From Ulota crispa (lineage: Eukaryota > Streptophyta > Bryopsida > Orthotrichales > Orthotrichaceae), in assembly GCA_963920765.1 (NCBI GenBank), contig OY987245.1:13966727-14030726 (forward strand): a DNA stretch of 64,000 bases, given 5' to 3'. The position numbers and the translations under genes are program-made. Position 1 is the first letter of the stretch. Each line of letters starts with the position of its first letter. The notes beneath the pieces were generated by a model. That model did no database searches and was not told the origin of the DNA. It saw only the letters and a list, made by a program, of their open reading frames with translations. Positions 1-12,802 of this stretch are shown in pieces.

Positions 1-458
1 AATGGGTTCTCAAATGGCCAACTTTTATTTTATTTTATTGAATTATTTTACTATTTTCTAAAAAGCAAGAAAGAAATTGGCTTTTTGTTGGTGATTTTGT
101 TTTGTCCATAACTTTTAGAATAAAAAATTTCTAGGTCTGAATTTTCACGAGTATGCTATTTTAAGTGCTTTACAAATTGTCCATATTTTATTTTATTTTT
201 TGAAAATATATTCCAAAAGCTTGGTAGTACTATTAGTACTACAAGTACTAAGGGTGTTTGAACAAAACAGTGAAGTGTTTCTTGCAACTACCCATAGCCA
301 TGGGTAGTGTTTGGTACTACTAATAGTCATATACATGGTTTTTTTTTTATAGAGCAACACACACCTAACAATCCTTGGCTCTTCTATTTAGATATTAAAA
401 AATCCTAAAGAAAAATCTTCAATCACGTATTTCGTTATCCAAGATTTCAAGCCAACTT
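1..458. other. AT-rich intergenic DNA, nothing recognised
   Basis: I see no gene, long inverted repeat or tandem array here. Short dyads built on AGTACTA near positions 220-330 are the only local structure. Confidence 0.5.
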
Positions 459-1347
459 TTAACCCCTAAATGCCTCAAGGTACTATTTTAGTTGAGGAAG
501 GCATTTTGGAAGTTCTTGAATTGGAATTGTGAGATCATTATTAAACATTGACAAAAAAGAACTGTATCACTAGGATCTTGAACTTCAAGGCTTTCAAATG
601 GTGTTGCCAAAAAAATTCTTAAAAAACAACACAGATGTCAAGATATTTGTGACTGAATGTGGATGAGTACAAACTTTCTAGCTTTTTTGGAGCTGCCCAA
701 AACTTGTTATGCAAATTAGCAACTTTTGAGTACAAAATTGGAAAACCACCACTTATGATGATTTAGTACTTGTTGTTACTTCAAAACTAATTACTCTCTT
801 CCAAAGCCATAATTGCAATTTTACAAATGAGCTTGCAATACAACGGTCAAAGAATTACCACCCAATTAAAAGAAAATGTTTAGCTCCAATTATTAATAAA
901 AAATCATTTTGGATGAAAGAATTTTGAATGGTGATTGAATTTTAATTTGTATACAAAAAGCATTACAAGTGAAATCAGTGCAAAGACACATTTAGATTTT
1001 GCTAGATGATGAAATTTTAGTAAAAGGGGCCTCATTGTACAAAACCCAAGAGAAATCTTCACTTTATTCTCAACTTGTTGCCCATCTTTCCAATGTGACA
1101 ACTTGTCATAGGCTCTTTAGTGACACTATTCATCACACTTTTTGATGCGCAAGAGACATGCTTGCAATTTCTCTTTCACCAAATACAATTGAAATGTGGT
1201 ATGGAAGAAATTCAAAGTGGATATTGAGGCTAACTTCAAAATGCAATTTCTCCAAAAAAAAATTTAAAAATCAAAATATTTGCATGCAACTAGGTTTCAA
1301 ATTTTCTTGGACACCCAAATTGGATGTCTCAGGCATTGAGGGGTTAA
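459..1347. mobile_element. TTAA-bounded non-autonomous element, family G copy 1
   Basis: The element starts TTAACCCCTAAATGCCTCAA and ends with the imperfect complement GGCATTGAGGGGTTAA, so it has short terminal inverted repeats and TTAA at both edges. It has no convincing coding capacity. Its interior matches the flanks of the CACTA insertion at 36,661-39,485, so it is an uninterrupted paralogue of the copy at 36,353-40,355. TTAA with CCC-starting ends is the piggyBac pattern; that superfamily assignment is inference. Confidence 0.75.
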
Positions 1348-1448
1348 AAACCTAACATTTCAATCTTTCAAAGCGAAAGTTCCAATATTGACACCCCTCA
1401 ACCTAAATTTATCAATATTATGAATCAAGTCCATCCACTTTCTAAGAA

Positions 1449-1600
1449 CCTCCTCCCATGTTGAGCCGATGGCGGTGGAACTAATTTTACTTGACCAATA
1501 ATTGGTCAGATCAGGTTCCAGTTTTCTGGAACCCCGATCTGACCAATTATCGGCCAGATAAAAATAGCTACACCCCCACCGGCTGAGCATGGAAGGAGGC
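1449..1600. mobile_element. Hairpin MITE, about 150 bp
   Basis: The left arm (CCTCCTCCCATG) and right arm (CATGGAAGGAGG) pair almost along the whole length and meet at a loop of a few bases near 1,525, where CCAG and CTGG face each other. A second copy of the family, split by another insertion, lies at 28,175-29,264. No coding capacity. Confidence 0.7.
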
Positions 1601-2306
1601 CCTAATTGTCTATACAAAATGCTCGGTTGACCTTACCAAAGGGACATGCCCAAGACACAAGGCAAAAACTCATGTACTCTTAGAAACATGGGGTTCATTG
1701 TCCATCCTGCCCTTGGTCTAAAATGCATCATACAAAATTACAAACCGGCAAATCTTTCATTTTCGTACCCCCTTATAAGTAGCCCCCAGTCTAAATAACT
1801 TGTCAGTGTTGGAGCAGGATAAGTACAAGCATTCCATAAACGTGAGTGTGGTACCAAGCACTTATGCTATCCCATCCTCTGTAATAAATTTGTGGACAAA
1901 AACGTTATCTTCTTTTTTGAATTGTCCAAGCACTGATTCCTGAGTTTTGCAACAACGATGACAAGTAAATTCTCTAAAAACTGAATGAAAACAGGATTTT
2001 CCCCTCAAGTTTTGAGAATTCAAAAAGTAATATAGAAGTTGAGAACATAAGAGCCTAAAGAGCTAGTAGTCAAGTGCCAGCTGGCACAGATTCTTCACAT
2101 TAGACCTAATTGTAGCTGAACGAACTGGCAAAATCGCCGGTTGAAATTTGAATTTATCTGATAAAAATTGGTCAGATTTTCAGAAACATTAAATTATAAG
2201 AAAAATATATAGGCAATATACAATGCATGCATTCAAAAAACTAGTTAAAAATGAGATTGGTCAGATTCTTACCAATGGAACTCAAAAATCTCCTCATATA
2301 TTGGTA
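1601..2306. other. Intergenic DNA, nothing recognised
   Basis: No gene or repeat structure supported. Short pieces around 2,160 and 2,250 (TTGGTCAGATT) resemble the arm of the neighbouring hairpin family and may be debris of it. Confidence 0.4.
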
Positions 2307-3219
2307 TTAACCCTTTAAGAGTCACGCACATTTTCTCAAAATCCACTAGAAACATGGGTGGTGAACTTAGATGTTTAGTTGGATCAAATATGGACCCAAC
2401 ATAAATAACTCAAGCATATGAATGGGGAGAACACCTTATTTATTGTGAACTATCAAGATTTCAACCAAATCTACGACTAAAGGTGAAATATTATAATGAT
2501 TGAGTGACTCATAGGTAAAAACTCTCTAGTTTGTCATGCTTGTGTGGTTTTGGATGTTAGTGCTTCATGTTGCACTTGGGAATGGTTTTATATTTTAGAA
2601 GGTATGGTTTCCCACTTTTCCAATAAGACTAATTTCACAAAAAAGTGGATAGAAATAGTAATCATAAGTGGTGTAGCTAAGTGGATAAAATGGGTCAAAA
2701 ATGCCACTTTATCTGCCACACTAAGATCATCCTAAAATGAATTTGAAAAATGCTATGGAAAATCCAATTGGTGAAAGCAATCAAGAATTGACCTAAAGTA
2801 TAGGATGACAAAGTTTAGAGATGAAATGATAGCACCATTTCAATGAATCTTCAAACATTGCAATTATACTACTACAATAGAGAGAAACAATATAAGTGTA
2901 CATCTTAAGAAATTTGATTTTTTTTAGGATTGTGCAATTAAAATGTGGCATTCTTTTCTAATACTTGATATATTGTATTGTTGCTTTGATCCATCTTTAA
3001 CAAAAAATGTACACGTATTTTGAGACCATACCATATAAAACACCATTATTTGTCAACTCACATACCTAATTCTAGTATTGTTTCTTAGTTGAGTACAAAA
3101 TTCTTGTGATCACATTTTTGATTCAACAACAAATTTCAGATTGCTAATTCATTTTATTTTGTAAGTCATAAACCACTCTTTTCAACCAAAATATTGTTGT
3201 GTGGTCGTTAAAGGGTTAA
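2307..3219. mobile_element. TTAA-bounded element, family I
   Basis: The left end TTAACCCTTTAAGAGTCACG and the right end (reverse complement TTAACCCTTTAACGACCAC) form a terminal inverted repeat bounded by TTAA. It is 913 bp and non-coding. The ends differ from the CCCCTAAA families but follow the same TTAA-CCC rule. Confidence 0.6.
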
Positions 3220-3412
3220 AGTAGAAAGGGATCATGTATCAAAAAGCACATTTTATTAACAAATCATGATAAGTACATACTCATTGGAGAGTGTTCAACA
3301 GTTATTTATATTATGTTCAACTATAAGACATTGAAAATTAGAAAATCTACCAAAATTACTTGGCTTCTTACACCTTCAATATACTAGATCTATTCTTATT
3401 CATTATAAATAC

Positions 3413-4079
3413 TTAACCCCTAAAGGCTCAAGCCCTTTTTTTGTGTGAAAGTCATAGAAAACTGTTGCTTTTGGGGAAATGAGTAGAAAGGTAGGAATTT
3501 TTTTTTTTGGAAATCCAACCGTAGGATCTTGCCTTGGACTATGGGATGTACTTGTGGGAAAATATCAGCTCATTTCAAATGGCAAAGACTGAGATATCAA
3601 CATTTGAAGTGAAGAAAAAAAGTTATTTTCCTGTTGCCTGAAATTTTTAGAAGCCTTTAACCACTCTTATAGCAAAAAAATTGCTCTACACAAAGTTCAG
3701 ATCTATTTTATTTGAGTAGAAGACCAAGTTAGGTATGTGTGGGAGAATTTTCAAATGAATTGGAGGTGTGTAACATACTTCAAAAAATATTTCAATATCA
3801 GAAGGTCTTGAAATTTGCAAGTACACTAGGCAAAATTAAAGGATTCATGTAAAATTTGGGATTTTGAATTACAATAATATAAAAAATGAAAGGCAAGGGC
3901 TCTTATCCCACTAAAACTAGTGAAAAAAATAAACTAGAAAAAAACCCACAAACGACTTAAAAAATGAAAGTTCCAAATTTTATAAGGGATAAAAGGAATA
4001 GCGGTTTGGGAGTCTCGTATGTACCTGCAAACTAAAACTTCTCACTCATTAATCAAAATGGAATGATTCAAAGCTTCCC

Positions 4080-4136
<57 letters not shown>

Positions 4137-4411
4137 CATACATATAAAGAACCAATTTCAGATTTTTATATTAACAAACATACAATTTTTAAAAAGTTTT
4201 TGGGCTGCCTGGTCTTCCCCATTTAAAAAAAAATCCATGCATAACTTTTTCAATAAATGTTGGAATGAAAAAAAATTAGATGCCCACTTAGATTTTTGAA
4301 TTCCCCACTTTCAATAAAAGTCTCAAAAAATCACACAAAATAATGTAACCATAGGTACATGGCCGAAATTCCATTTATCCCCCATGGGGACAATGATCCT
4401 TTACAAGTTAA
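3413..4411 (+). mobile_element. TTAA-bounded element, family B
   Basis: It starts TTAACCCCTAAAGGCTCAAG and ends with a degraded GGACAATGATCCTTTA..AGTTAA. The interior follows the family B order seen in eight further copies in this window: a segment about a TAGGATCTTGCCT motif, then AGAAGACCAAGTTAGGTA, then ATGCATAACTT near the right end. It contains a TA microsatellite at about 4,084-4,132. Length 999 bp against about 930-940 for other copies; the excess is largely the microsatellite. Non-coding. Confidence 0.8.
4084..4132. repeat. (TA)n microsatellite
   Basis: An uninterrupted run of alternating T and A of roughly 48 bases inside a family B element. Confidence 0.95.
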
Positions 4412-4578
4412 CTACTCCATGTAACGGTATGTTATTTGTTGGAGCTGCAAAGTCTTAGAGACAGATTTGGTTGCACAAACACAACAAACCACTATGATTA
4501 TCTATAGAGTTTATCTATGATAGTTTGGAAGACACTCGCTTCTACCACATCAAATTGAATTTGAAAGCCTCTGCTTAA

Positions 4579-4991
4579 TGTAGGTTGAGAGCAACTTCGA
4601 TAGTCAACTGCCGAATTTATATTTTTTGAGAAATTTTTGATTTGGCATCAAATTTAGTGCTTAGATAAAAATTAGGTATTTTCAAAGAAAATTGTTATTA
4701 TATGGCAAATCAACTAATTTTTTTTAGTAAACTCAAAACTTCTTCAAAGCATCTTTGACTTTCCAAAATTAGGCCTTGGTTTAGATTTGGTACATTGTTT
4801 GCAATAGATTAAGCCCTCCTATAATTAGCCATGACCTTCCAAAATTAGTTAGGCTTAATGACTTCTACAATGTTGGACAATCTCATTTTTTGTTTTATTT
4901 GATATCAGGTATTTTTGGAAAATAATTTACAGAGTTATTCATCTAAATTTTGTTAAAAATTATTTTATGTCAAATCTGCTCTCAACCTACA
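4579..4991. mobile_element. MITE with TGTAGGTTGAGAGC ends
   Basis: The 14-bp end TGTAGGTTGAGAGC recurs in inverted orientation at the right (GCTCTCAACCTACA), 413 bp apart. The interior is AT-rich and non-coding. The superfamily is not evident from the ends. Confidence 0.7.
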
Positions 4992-5163
4992 ATACTAACA
5001 ATACAAAAAAGTACTTGGTGCATGTCAACTTTACAATGAGAAATACAAAACACATTTAATAGTTGCAAGATATGTTGTTTTTGAAACAAGTGCTTAAAAA
5101 GTTCATATCAATAGTTTGAATTCAAGGAGATTTTATAGATAAGGGAACATAATCACAAAATAA

Positions 5164-5751
5164 TACTCCCACTATCCATCTAAAAAGCTCCAAATCAAAC
5201 ACATTTCTTGTGTCACTAAAAAACTCCCTTTTGCTAATTTCAAATGCTAAGAAAGCATTTGTTATGTTCAATGATCTCATGGGGGCAAGTTAAGCCATTA
5301 GAGAGCATTCCTCTCTTAGCAAGCTTGACCTTGCCCATATGAGGAGGTACTATTGTTGCTATAATATTTAAATCATCAATAATGAGGACCTGGCAACACA
5401 CACAAATATAGTACTTTTTGCATGGACTTTGGGTGCCCAAACAACAACATCTAAGCTAGAGATTTTGCATACATTTGGTAGATGGTACATTGAATGTAAA
5501 ATGTATGCGTTACTAGCACAAAAACTAAAATAATGAGGAGCTAGCAACATTCACAAACTATGCACAAATATGATACTTTTTGCATGGAATTTGAGTGCCA
5601 AAATAGCAACATTAAAACTGGAGATTTTGCATATATTTGATAGATGGTATATTGATTCTAGAATGCATGTGTCAATAGCCCAAAGACTAAAGACACATTT
5701 AATCCTTTGCAAGGGAGCTTTTTGGACGTTTTTAGACGGACATAGGGAGTA
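5164..5751. mobile_element. Stowaway-like MITE, copy 1
   Basis: It begins TACTCCCACTATCC and ends GGACATAGGGAGTA, giving inverted ends next to TA dinucleotides, the target of Tc1/mariner-type elements. The CTCCCT start matches the classical Stowaway end. The interior carries two related units of about 170 bp (around 5,390-5,545 and 5,560-5,700). The same units occur in opposite orientation in the copy at 6,831-7,414. Confidence 0.7.
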
Positions 5752-6830
5752 ATAAACATGGATATAATTTGAATGTAATTGCAAATAGGGACATATCCGC
5801 AATACTATTGTTGCCCTTTGATCATGCAGCTAAATATTGATCGTTTGCCATCCATTGTCAGTGGCTCACTGCCCATCAAGCAACCTCTAGTAAGTTTATA
5901 CTCAAGAAGTTCAAGAACCCCTCACCAATAGTACCACTTACACATGCATGCATTATGTCCCTTCTTATCACTCTCTCTTTGGCGCACTTCATTCTACATT
6001 ACAGTTCCCTATGCTCATCAGAACTGCGAGTACTGTGCCCCTATTTGTGATTATTTTGTGATTTTGTGCCCTTGCTTGCAATTCTATTACATCTAATGGT
6101 TGCATCCTAAAAAAAACATACACAAGTAAGGTTCGAAAAACAAAAGGTTATACCATTAAAGAAAGGGCAAGACCACTGGATAAACTCATGCACTCTGAAT
6201 CCAATGCTTGCTTGCCACCGCTACACAAAGAACCACCACCTTAAAGTGATCCCTACAGCCAAATATTCATCAACGTCCACTTAAATAAGCATTGTCAACG
6301 TCAACCATTACATACCTTGTGCTCCAATCAACAAAGTCAAGAGATCACAAATTTGCCATTTCCTTCCTCAAAGTGCCATATTTCAGGATTATGTTCGAGA
6401 TTAATTTCGTTTCTTTTAGTGAGATGCCTCATTTCCAATCCTTACATTTTGGTTGCAAACGAAACTCATAAAATTTAGTATGCCTGTTTGAGTTGCACGG
6501 CTAATCCTCATTCTATAGGGTTTATAACAGGATAAAGAAAAAGTACAACACTTGAGGTTAAAAACCTAATTTTGATGGTATCGAACACCAAACAAAATTT
6601 GCTGAGTTTGCAAGCAGCAAAAGGCTGGGAGTAGTTGAAAAAACATAAGCTTACCAGGCTCCGACCCAGCTCCATTCTTGCTGCGAGAGTGTTCATCATG
6701 GTTGTCATATTGGACCGCCTGTCCGTATGCTTGCTTGTACGACTGAAGTGCCCGATTGAGGTCATGGTTTGTGCAATGAAGTCAATTCACAGTTGATTTG
6801 AAAAAATGATACAAAATGACAAAAAAAACT
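5752..6830. other. Intergenic DNA, nothing recognised
   Basis: Mixed-composition DNA with no supported gene. Short open frames show no family resemblance and no splice-consistent extension. Confidence 0.4.
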
Positions 6831-7414
6831 TACTCCCTTTGTCCTATTATAAAACTCCAAAAAATTCTCCACAAGGGAATAACTATGTTTTTAGTCATTA
6901 TGTTAACGATAGATGCGTTCTAGAATCAATATACCACCTACCAAATGTCTCCAAAATCTCCAGTTTGTATGTTGCCATTTAGACACCTAAGTTCCATGTG
7001 AAAAGTACCATATTTGTGCATAGTTTGTGAAGGCTGTTGGCTCTTCTTATTTTAGTCTTTGTGCTAGTGACAAATGCACTCTAGAATCAATATACCACCC
7101 ACCAAATATGTGCAAAATGTCCAGCTTTGATGTTGCCATTTAGGCACCCAAATTTCATGCAAAAAGTGCCATATTTGTACATGTTGCAAGCTCCTCATTA
7201 TTGATGATATAAAGATTAGCAACAACAATGGTACCTCACATGGGCAAGGCCAAGCTTGTTAGGAGAGGAATGCTCCCAAATTGCTTAACTTGACCCTATG
7301 AGATCATTGGACATGACAAACACTTTTTCAACTATTCAAATTAGTAAAAGGGAGCTTTTTAGTGGGACAAGAACTATGCCTAATTTGGAGCTTTATATAG
7401 GGACAGAGGGAGTA
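6831..7414. mobile_element. Stowaway-like MITE, copy 2
   Basis: The left end TACTCCCTTTGTCC and right end GGACAGAGGGAGTA are inverted and flanked by TA. The interior is homologous, in reverse orientation, to the copy at 5,164-5,751, including the duplicated unit with the motif ATGTTGCCATTTAG. Confidence 0.75.
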
Positions 7415-8870
7415 CTTTGTACATGCTAGTGACACATTGTTGTCAACATGAAATCAAAACGTAAATTCAGAGCCATATTGTGTAATAAAAATGAAAAACA
7501 ATACTTTGATTTTTCCATTTTTAGGTCAAAAACCCTAAATTTGTCCTAAAAACACAAGAAGATAGACATGTTGATCCGTGCTATCTTTTTTGTGCATTTG
7601 CATGTGCTATTTGACAGCCAAAACTTGCCCAAAGTAACAACCATGGTGTTCAGTGACTAATATGCATGCTGCTATTACTGTGATTCTTAACTTTTTGACC
7701 TGTAAAATCTATGCTTCTATGTAATGATCAGTTGATCACGCTTTAAAGAAAATCACAAAAAGGCCTTAAGAGGGGCTTGTAGTTTGCCCAACCATCCTTT
7801 CTAAAATTCTTGAAACTGGGGCTTATTAGGTGAATTTTGAGGCTTAAATTAGCACTCAATTTCTATGAAGTTTACATAGCTTATCAACCTAGCCAGAATT
7901 CAATCTGATTTGATTTGCTAGTAAATGTAATACTGCAGATTCGAACGACAATGGTAAGAGCAATGCTTCATTAAATTTAGTGCATAATATTGTTAGTCTA
8001 GATACATTAATGCATCAGCCACCGTCATCTAATCTAGGTGTTCAACTTTACGGCCTTCCTAATTTCCATCCACCTGACCTACCTGATGGTTCTCTGCTTT
8101 GTGTGGCCTTCGTTCCTACTCTCGAGTTACCTAATTGTAACACAATTTATGTTGTTTTTATAATATAGTTTTGCAATGGAAAGCTCTTGAAAATGCGCTT
8201 CTACAGGTATAAACGTGCCTCGTAGTTCAAAAAAGGAAGACCAATCAACGCCTTCCAAGTTTGCTTGAGAGAGGATGGTAAGTAGAAGATACACAATGTG
8301 GAAAACATAGAGCGAATGACAATGATGACACAGAAAAAAGAGTCTTCTCAACACTTCAAATTCTTTCTCATCAGTTTGGTATTCTTTGAGGAATATCATT
8401 GCAAGTTTTAACCTTGTTTGCGTTTCAAAAAAAATTGGACTCTTAAGCTTCAAAATATGTAGAAAAAAAAATCTTAAAGAAATTCCCCCCAAGGTCGTAT
8501 GCTAATTCTCAATGGATATGTTGGTTAAGCTATTGTTTGAGACTAACGTACAAATTTGCAATAAATAGTTGCAACTATCAATATTTAACATGAAAGATCC
8601 AAATTGAATTAAAAAATGAAGATTGATCATTGAGACCTCTACAACATGTTTAATCTTATAAATTACAGCAAACTTTTAAGAAAAAAGTTAATTTTACTAA
8701 TGATTATTTTTAAAAAAATCAGTTTTTTTCTAACAAGATGTACAGGTCTCATGGCCAACCTCCATTTCCTAACTCTACTTGGAGCTTTCATGTTATTAAT
8801 CGATGTATTGCATCAAATTCCCACAAACGGTACGTTGTTCCCAAATAATGCCTCTACCAACATCCCATGA
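7415..8870. other. Intergenic DNA with possible degenerate coding patches
   Basis: No gene is supported. On the minus strand around 8,170-8,280 a patch reads GVDWSSFFELRGTFIPVE and is preceded by a pyrimidine-rich, acceptor-like stretch; around 8,340-8,420 a second patch reads KEYQTDEKEFEVLRR. They could be exon remnants, but I recognise no family. Confidence 0.25.
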
Positions 8871-9999
8871 TTGTGGATATGTGGCAGCGCTCAAAGTGCG
8901 CTCAAGCTTGACCAATTCCTGCACACCCAACACCGACGTCATGGATTCTCAAGTCTGGTAAATGGCCTGGTGGTAACTGAACTAAATCAAAATACTTTCA
9001 ATCAAGTTCGGTGCTAAATCTTCATGTCTTGCAGATTTTCCGAACGACATTCTAGACACATTCTTAGATTTATCCATGGTGTTCAGAGTCAATATTGGAA
9101 TTAGGCTGACACGAAAGCTCTACTAAGCAGGAGCAAGACCCTGTACATGTCAGGGTCACTTCTGTGATGGCACAAATCACAATATTGCTAATGCAAGTAC
9201 CAAAATGTTGTTCAGACTTTTCAAACTCCCAAAACGGCAGTGATCTCTTAGGCATCCACCTTCGGAGAAAGGTGAGGTAGAATGACCCCTCAATAATGAC
9301 TTTGAAAGGACAAAGGACAACAAGGATGTCATTTGGTTCAAGACATTGACACCACGGGCGTTAAATTTTGATGTCAATGCTGGGTGTCATTGCAACCCAG
9401 CCTTTCGACTTACACCAATGTTGTGCCTAGTTTCTGTTTCGACACTGCAAGGTTGCTTGCTTGACATTTGACAGACATGCGACATCTATAATATAACTTG
9501 CATGCTGCATACAAACACGATTTCTTAGGCCACCCGCCACCCTGATCCTAGTCAGATGACAACATTTGTCCGGTCTCGTTCAAGGAAGCGTTTCGTCTTG
9601 CAAAAGTTATTGACGCAACAAGTACCACAGACAGGCAATGACTTTTAGAAACCACTCTTTAGCTCATGGCAGTTTTTGCAGCCTTTCTGTTACCAGGAAA
9701 TGAATGCTTCTGGAAGTCATTACTTTGAGCGAACCGAGATGGCAGTAGTATCACACCCCGCACCACATGAATGAGCTTCGGTTAAACTAAGTTAGATCAT
9801 GGAAGGAGACTAGCTAGGTCACACAATCAAAAACACAGAAGCTGTTCAAAATTCCATATACGCCGACGCAGTCAAGGACCTTCAGATGAGTCATTCTCTG
9901 ATGAAGTTGCTAACTTGTCGAACAGCCAAAGATAGAAGCAGGCACCCTTCGTATTTCCCATGTACCAGTCATCAAACCTGATTTCACCACAATTTAGAT
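8871..9999. other. GC-richer intergenic DNA, nothing recognised
   Basis: GC content rises compared with the surrounding repeat DNA, which may mark host unique sequence near a gene. On the minus strand, about 9,870-9,975 has an open stretch reading FDDWYMGNTKGACFYLW that could be a continuation of the exon at 10,000-10,344. The intervening stretch of about 45 nt is short for a plant intron and the phases do not fit. Confidence 0.3.
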
Positions 10000-10344
10000 T
10001 TAGTACGAAGCAGGGTACTTACCTAGCTTGGATACGAGGGTGACAACAAGTCCATCATTCCTGACAACCAGACAATCATTCTCAAACAGGTGATTGTGCT
10101 GGCCGCATCCCAAGCTCTGTCTTGCTATAGCAGAACGCTTGATAGTTTGCACCCCCTGATAGAACTTATCCCTGGGACGGTTGCACATTCTCCCAGCGTC
10201 TGCTGCGGACCAGTCAAAGATTCCCACGCAACGAGCATATACGCTTACGCAGAGTTCAGGAAATTCCAGGCGCCCTGTTGCTCGCAAATTCATTGCTGTG
10301 AAGCATAAAGGCATGACCGCCGCGAGCGAACTGTCCAACACCAT
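10000..10344 (-). CDS. Possible exon of an unrecognised protein
   Basis: This is the longest open frame in a GC-richer patch, 114 codons from a Met. The protein holds the segments ELCVSVYARCVGIFDWS and GRMCNRPRDKFYQGVQ, has mixed composition and does not look like repeat translation. It is followed, after the codons for SKL, by a strong donor-like GGTAAGT on the minus strand, so the true exon may end near 10,020. I do not recognise the family. No clear upstream or downstream exon could be joined in frame, and no promoter or polyadenylation signal was identified. It may be a remnant or a chance frame. Confidence 0.3.
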   Translation of the reverse strand: MVLDSSLAAVMPLCFTAMNLRATGRLEFPELCVSVYARCVGIFDWSAADAGRMCNRPRDKFYQGVQTIKRSAIARQSLGCGQHNHLFENDCLVVRNDGLVVTLVSKLGKYPASY

Positions 10345-12800
10345 ATTATATAATCTGGCAAAAAGGGAGGTACCATTTTGTACTCCACCTTAAACCCAAA
10401 AGTTCCCTTAAACCCAAAAAGTTACCTTAAAGTATCAGATTCAGTCTGAACTACTAAGAACTTTTCCTCTCAAATTCTTCCTCTTAGATGAGGACACATG
10501 TACCAAAAAAACGCTAGAGCTCAATTTTAGGTGATCACGTAGAACCTTCAAAAGTCCCAAAAATACCCTTTTACACAGATTACATAATATGGTGTTGTCG
10601 GCTTCTGGTGTACCGGTTCAGCTCCAGCCGATCGGTAGATCGAACAGGTTGTGGAACTTGACTGTGGGAAGATCATGCAATGGGTACCGTCGCATCTGGC
10701 TGGGTGATGCGAGTGATACCTTAAGCTACAGTAGGTGATGCGGGTGATACCACAAGCCCGGAGTGCCAATTCGAGCAAATTCTAAAAGACAAGCTGAGCT
10801 GGAAACTCAGAATCTGCTTCAGCTGCACTAAATATTGCATTTAGATTGCCCCACATTAATTTCTTGACATATGAATACTTAATCCTTAAATGCCTTAGCG
10901 ACGGGATCTTGTTGTTAGGGATCACAAACTGATTTCACTTATGCTTTTGATTTGTACTGTGAAAACAATTGTGACTGGTCTTCATTAACAAAGAAGGTGA
11001 TCCTTTTACAAATCCTACGGTCACTTTTTCTGGTTGTAATTTCAAGCTTTGGTGCATTCAACCCCACAATTTCTCCTAAACCCTAAAACAACTCCGGGCT
11101 CTCCGGAGTTAAGCTTACTGATCAATAATTGCTGCAATAAACAAATTTTCAAGTGCCTAGCCACAATAATAAAGCTGGGTCAGAAAAACAAACCAGCCAT
11201 GTCCAAGTCGTATACCATGTGAAACCCTATTGAATGGCCCTCCAAGCGGCCACTTTCCTAGGTAAGGCAACCTGGAGTAAAAGCCTGGAGCAGAATTTTA
11301 CTTTGTTTGATATTGGACGCCTCAAAACTACTGAAAATGAGTGAAAATTTGGATATTGTCACCAAATCTCTTTTGAATGAAGCAAATGAGAGCTCCTCCA
11401 TCTTCTCCCAAATGGCCAAATCCCCTCTTTTCCTTCACGTGGACTCAGGGTGGAAAAGCTCCAACGTTTTTACTAAATAGAAAAAGAAAAGTAAAAACCT
11501 GACTGTATTCTGTAGTTGTTCATTTTAATTTTAACAGGGTTAAGAAGAATTTTTGAATTCAATGTGAATTCAAAATTTTCAAACTCAACTTAAAGTGATA
11601 AATTAGGGGTAGTCGCAATTTCTTGGAGAATGAAAAGAGAATGGAGATTGAAAAGTTGTGAAGAGAAAAGAGGAGCCAATAGGAGCTCATTCTTTGTGAA
11701 GATGGTGTGACACCCCATTTGTTTGTTTTGGAGAATGAGAATGGGGAATGATTATCTACTTTTCAAAAGATGCAATAATTTTGAATAGATATCACACAAT
11801 CAACGATAAAAACAAGCACAACAAAGTGAAATGTGGGTTACAGGAGGCTCTTGCAAAATGCCCATTCTTCACCTTCAGAGGAGAAGAATGGGGTGGTGAG
11901 AAATTTTGCACACTAACCAAAACGGAAGCCCCGGCAACCAAGAACAAAGCCACACATTTGTGTTCTTATTCATCATAGGCGGCCAAGAATGTGCTGTGAC
12001 TACCCCTATTTCTAAATTTCAGCATTAAGGGGCTTCAAACTTAAACTTTTTCAGGTGACTGACTTGCGGATTCACGTCGGTGAATTCACTAGTGAATTGC
12101 AAGGTGACTCACCTCTGAACTTCACTCCTAACGTGATTCACGTGAGGAGTGAACTTCAGAAACTCACTTTCGTGGCTTTGTGGGACTTATTTACTTGCTT
12201 CCTCAAACCCCAAAACTTTTTTTGCAAAAACTTCCGCAAACTCACAGGTGCCTCAGACTTTGCGCATGCAAGGGAACAAAAACCATTCACTAGTGAGCGG
12301 AGATCCTGTGAGGTGAGAAGTTCAAAGTTCGAAAGCCAGATTTTATGTTTGAAGCCCTCTATTTTATCCACGAGAGACTTCTGAAAATTTTCACCCGAGA
12401 TCCACTTGGAAAAGGACGAGATTTGGAAACGAGAGGGTGGGGCACCGCGATTACTGAAAATACTCACCTCCGGATGGCTCCTACTGCCTGGCGGTGGAGG
12501 TAGGCCTCCTTTCGTGAACGGACCGCCCTGAAAAAGGTGGGTCTGTGTTTTACGAAATACCAACTGTGGCGACTGGCGAGTGTGGGAAACGCCGTGATTG
12601 TCGTGCGACGACACTCCAAAGACTCCAAACTCCCAAATGGGCGGAATTTCTTTCCTACAAGCAGGGTTCCTTTTTCTGGCAAAAATTTGTTAAAATCTTA
12701 CCTCAAAAGTTGTCTCTGGCTACCAATACGATAGAATTTTGGGTGAAAACGTGGATAAAATTGCCAGATCCTTCCTTCAGTAGAAACCCAAAATTAGCTT
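10345..12800. other. Intergenic DNA, no supported gene
   Basis: The stretch includes AT-rich parts and a GC-richer part at 12,050-12,750. A telomere-like AACCCTAAAACA motif lies near 11,089. The 152-codon minus-strand frame at 12,156-12,614 has no family resemblance. Short dyads around 12,060-12,150 (GTGAATTCAC and related) are notable but unassigned. Confidence 0.35.
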
Positions 12801-12802
12801 AT

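Noticed and set aside
12156-12614. 152-codon minus-strand frame
   Set aside because: No recognisable domain, no splice-supported extension and an overlapping plus-strand frame of similar length; likely chance in a GC-richer stretch.
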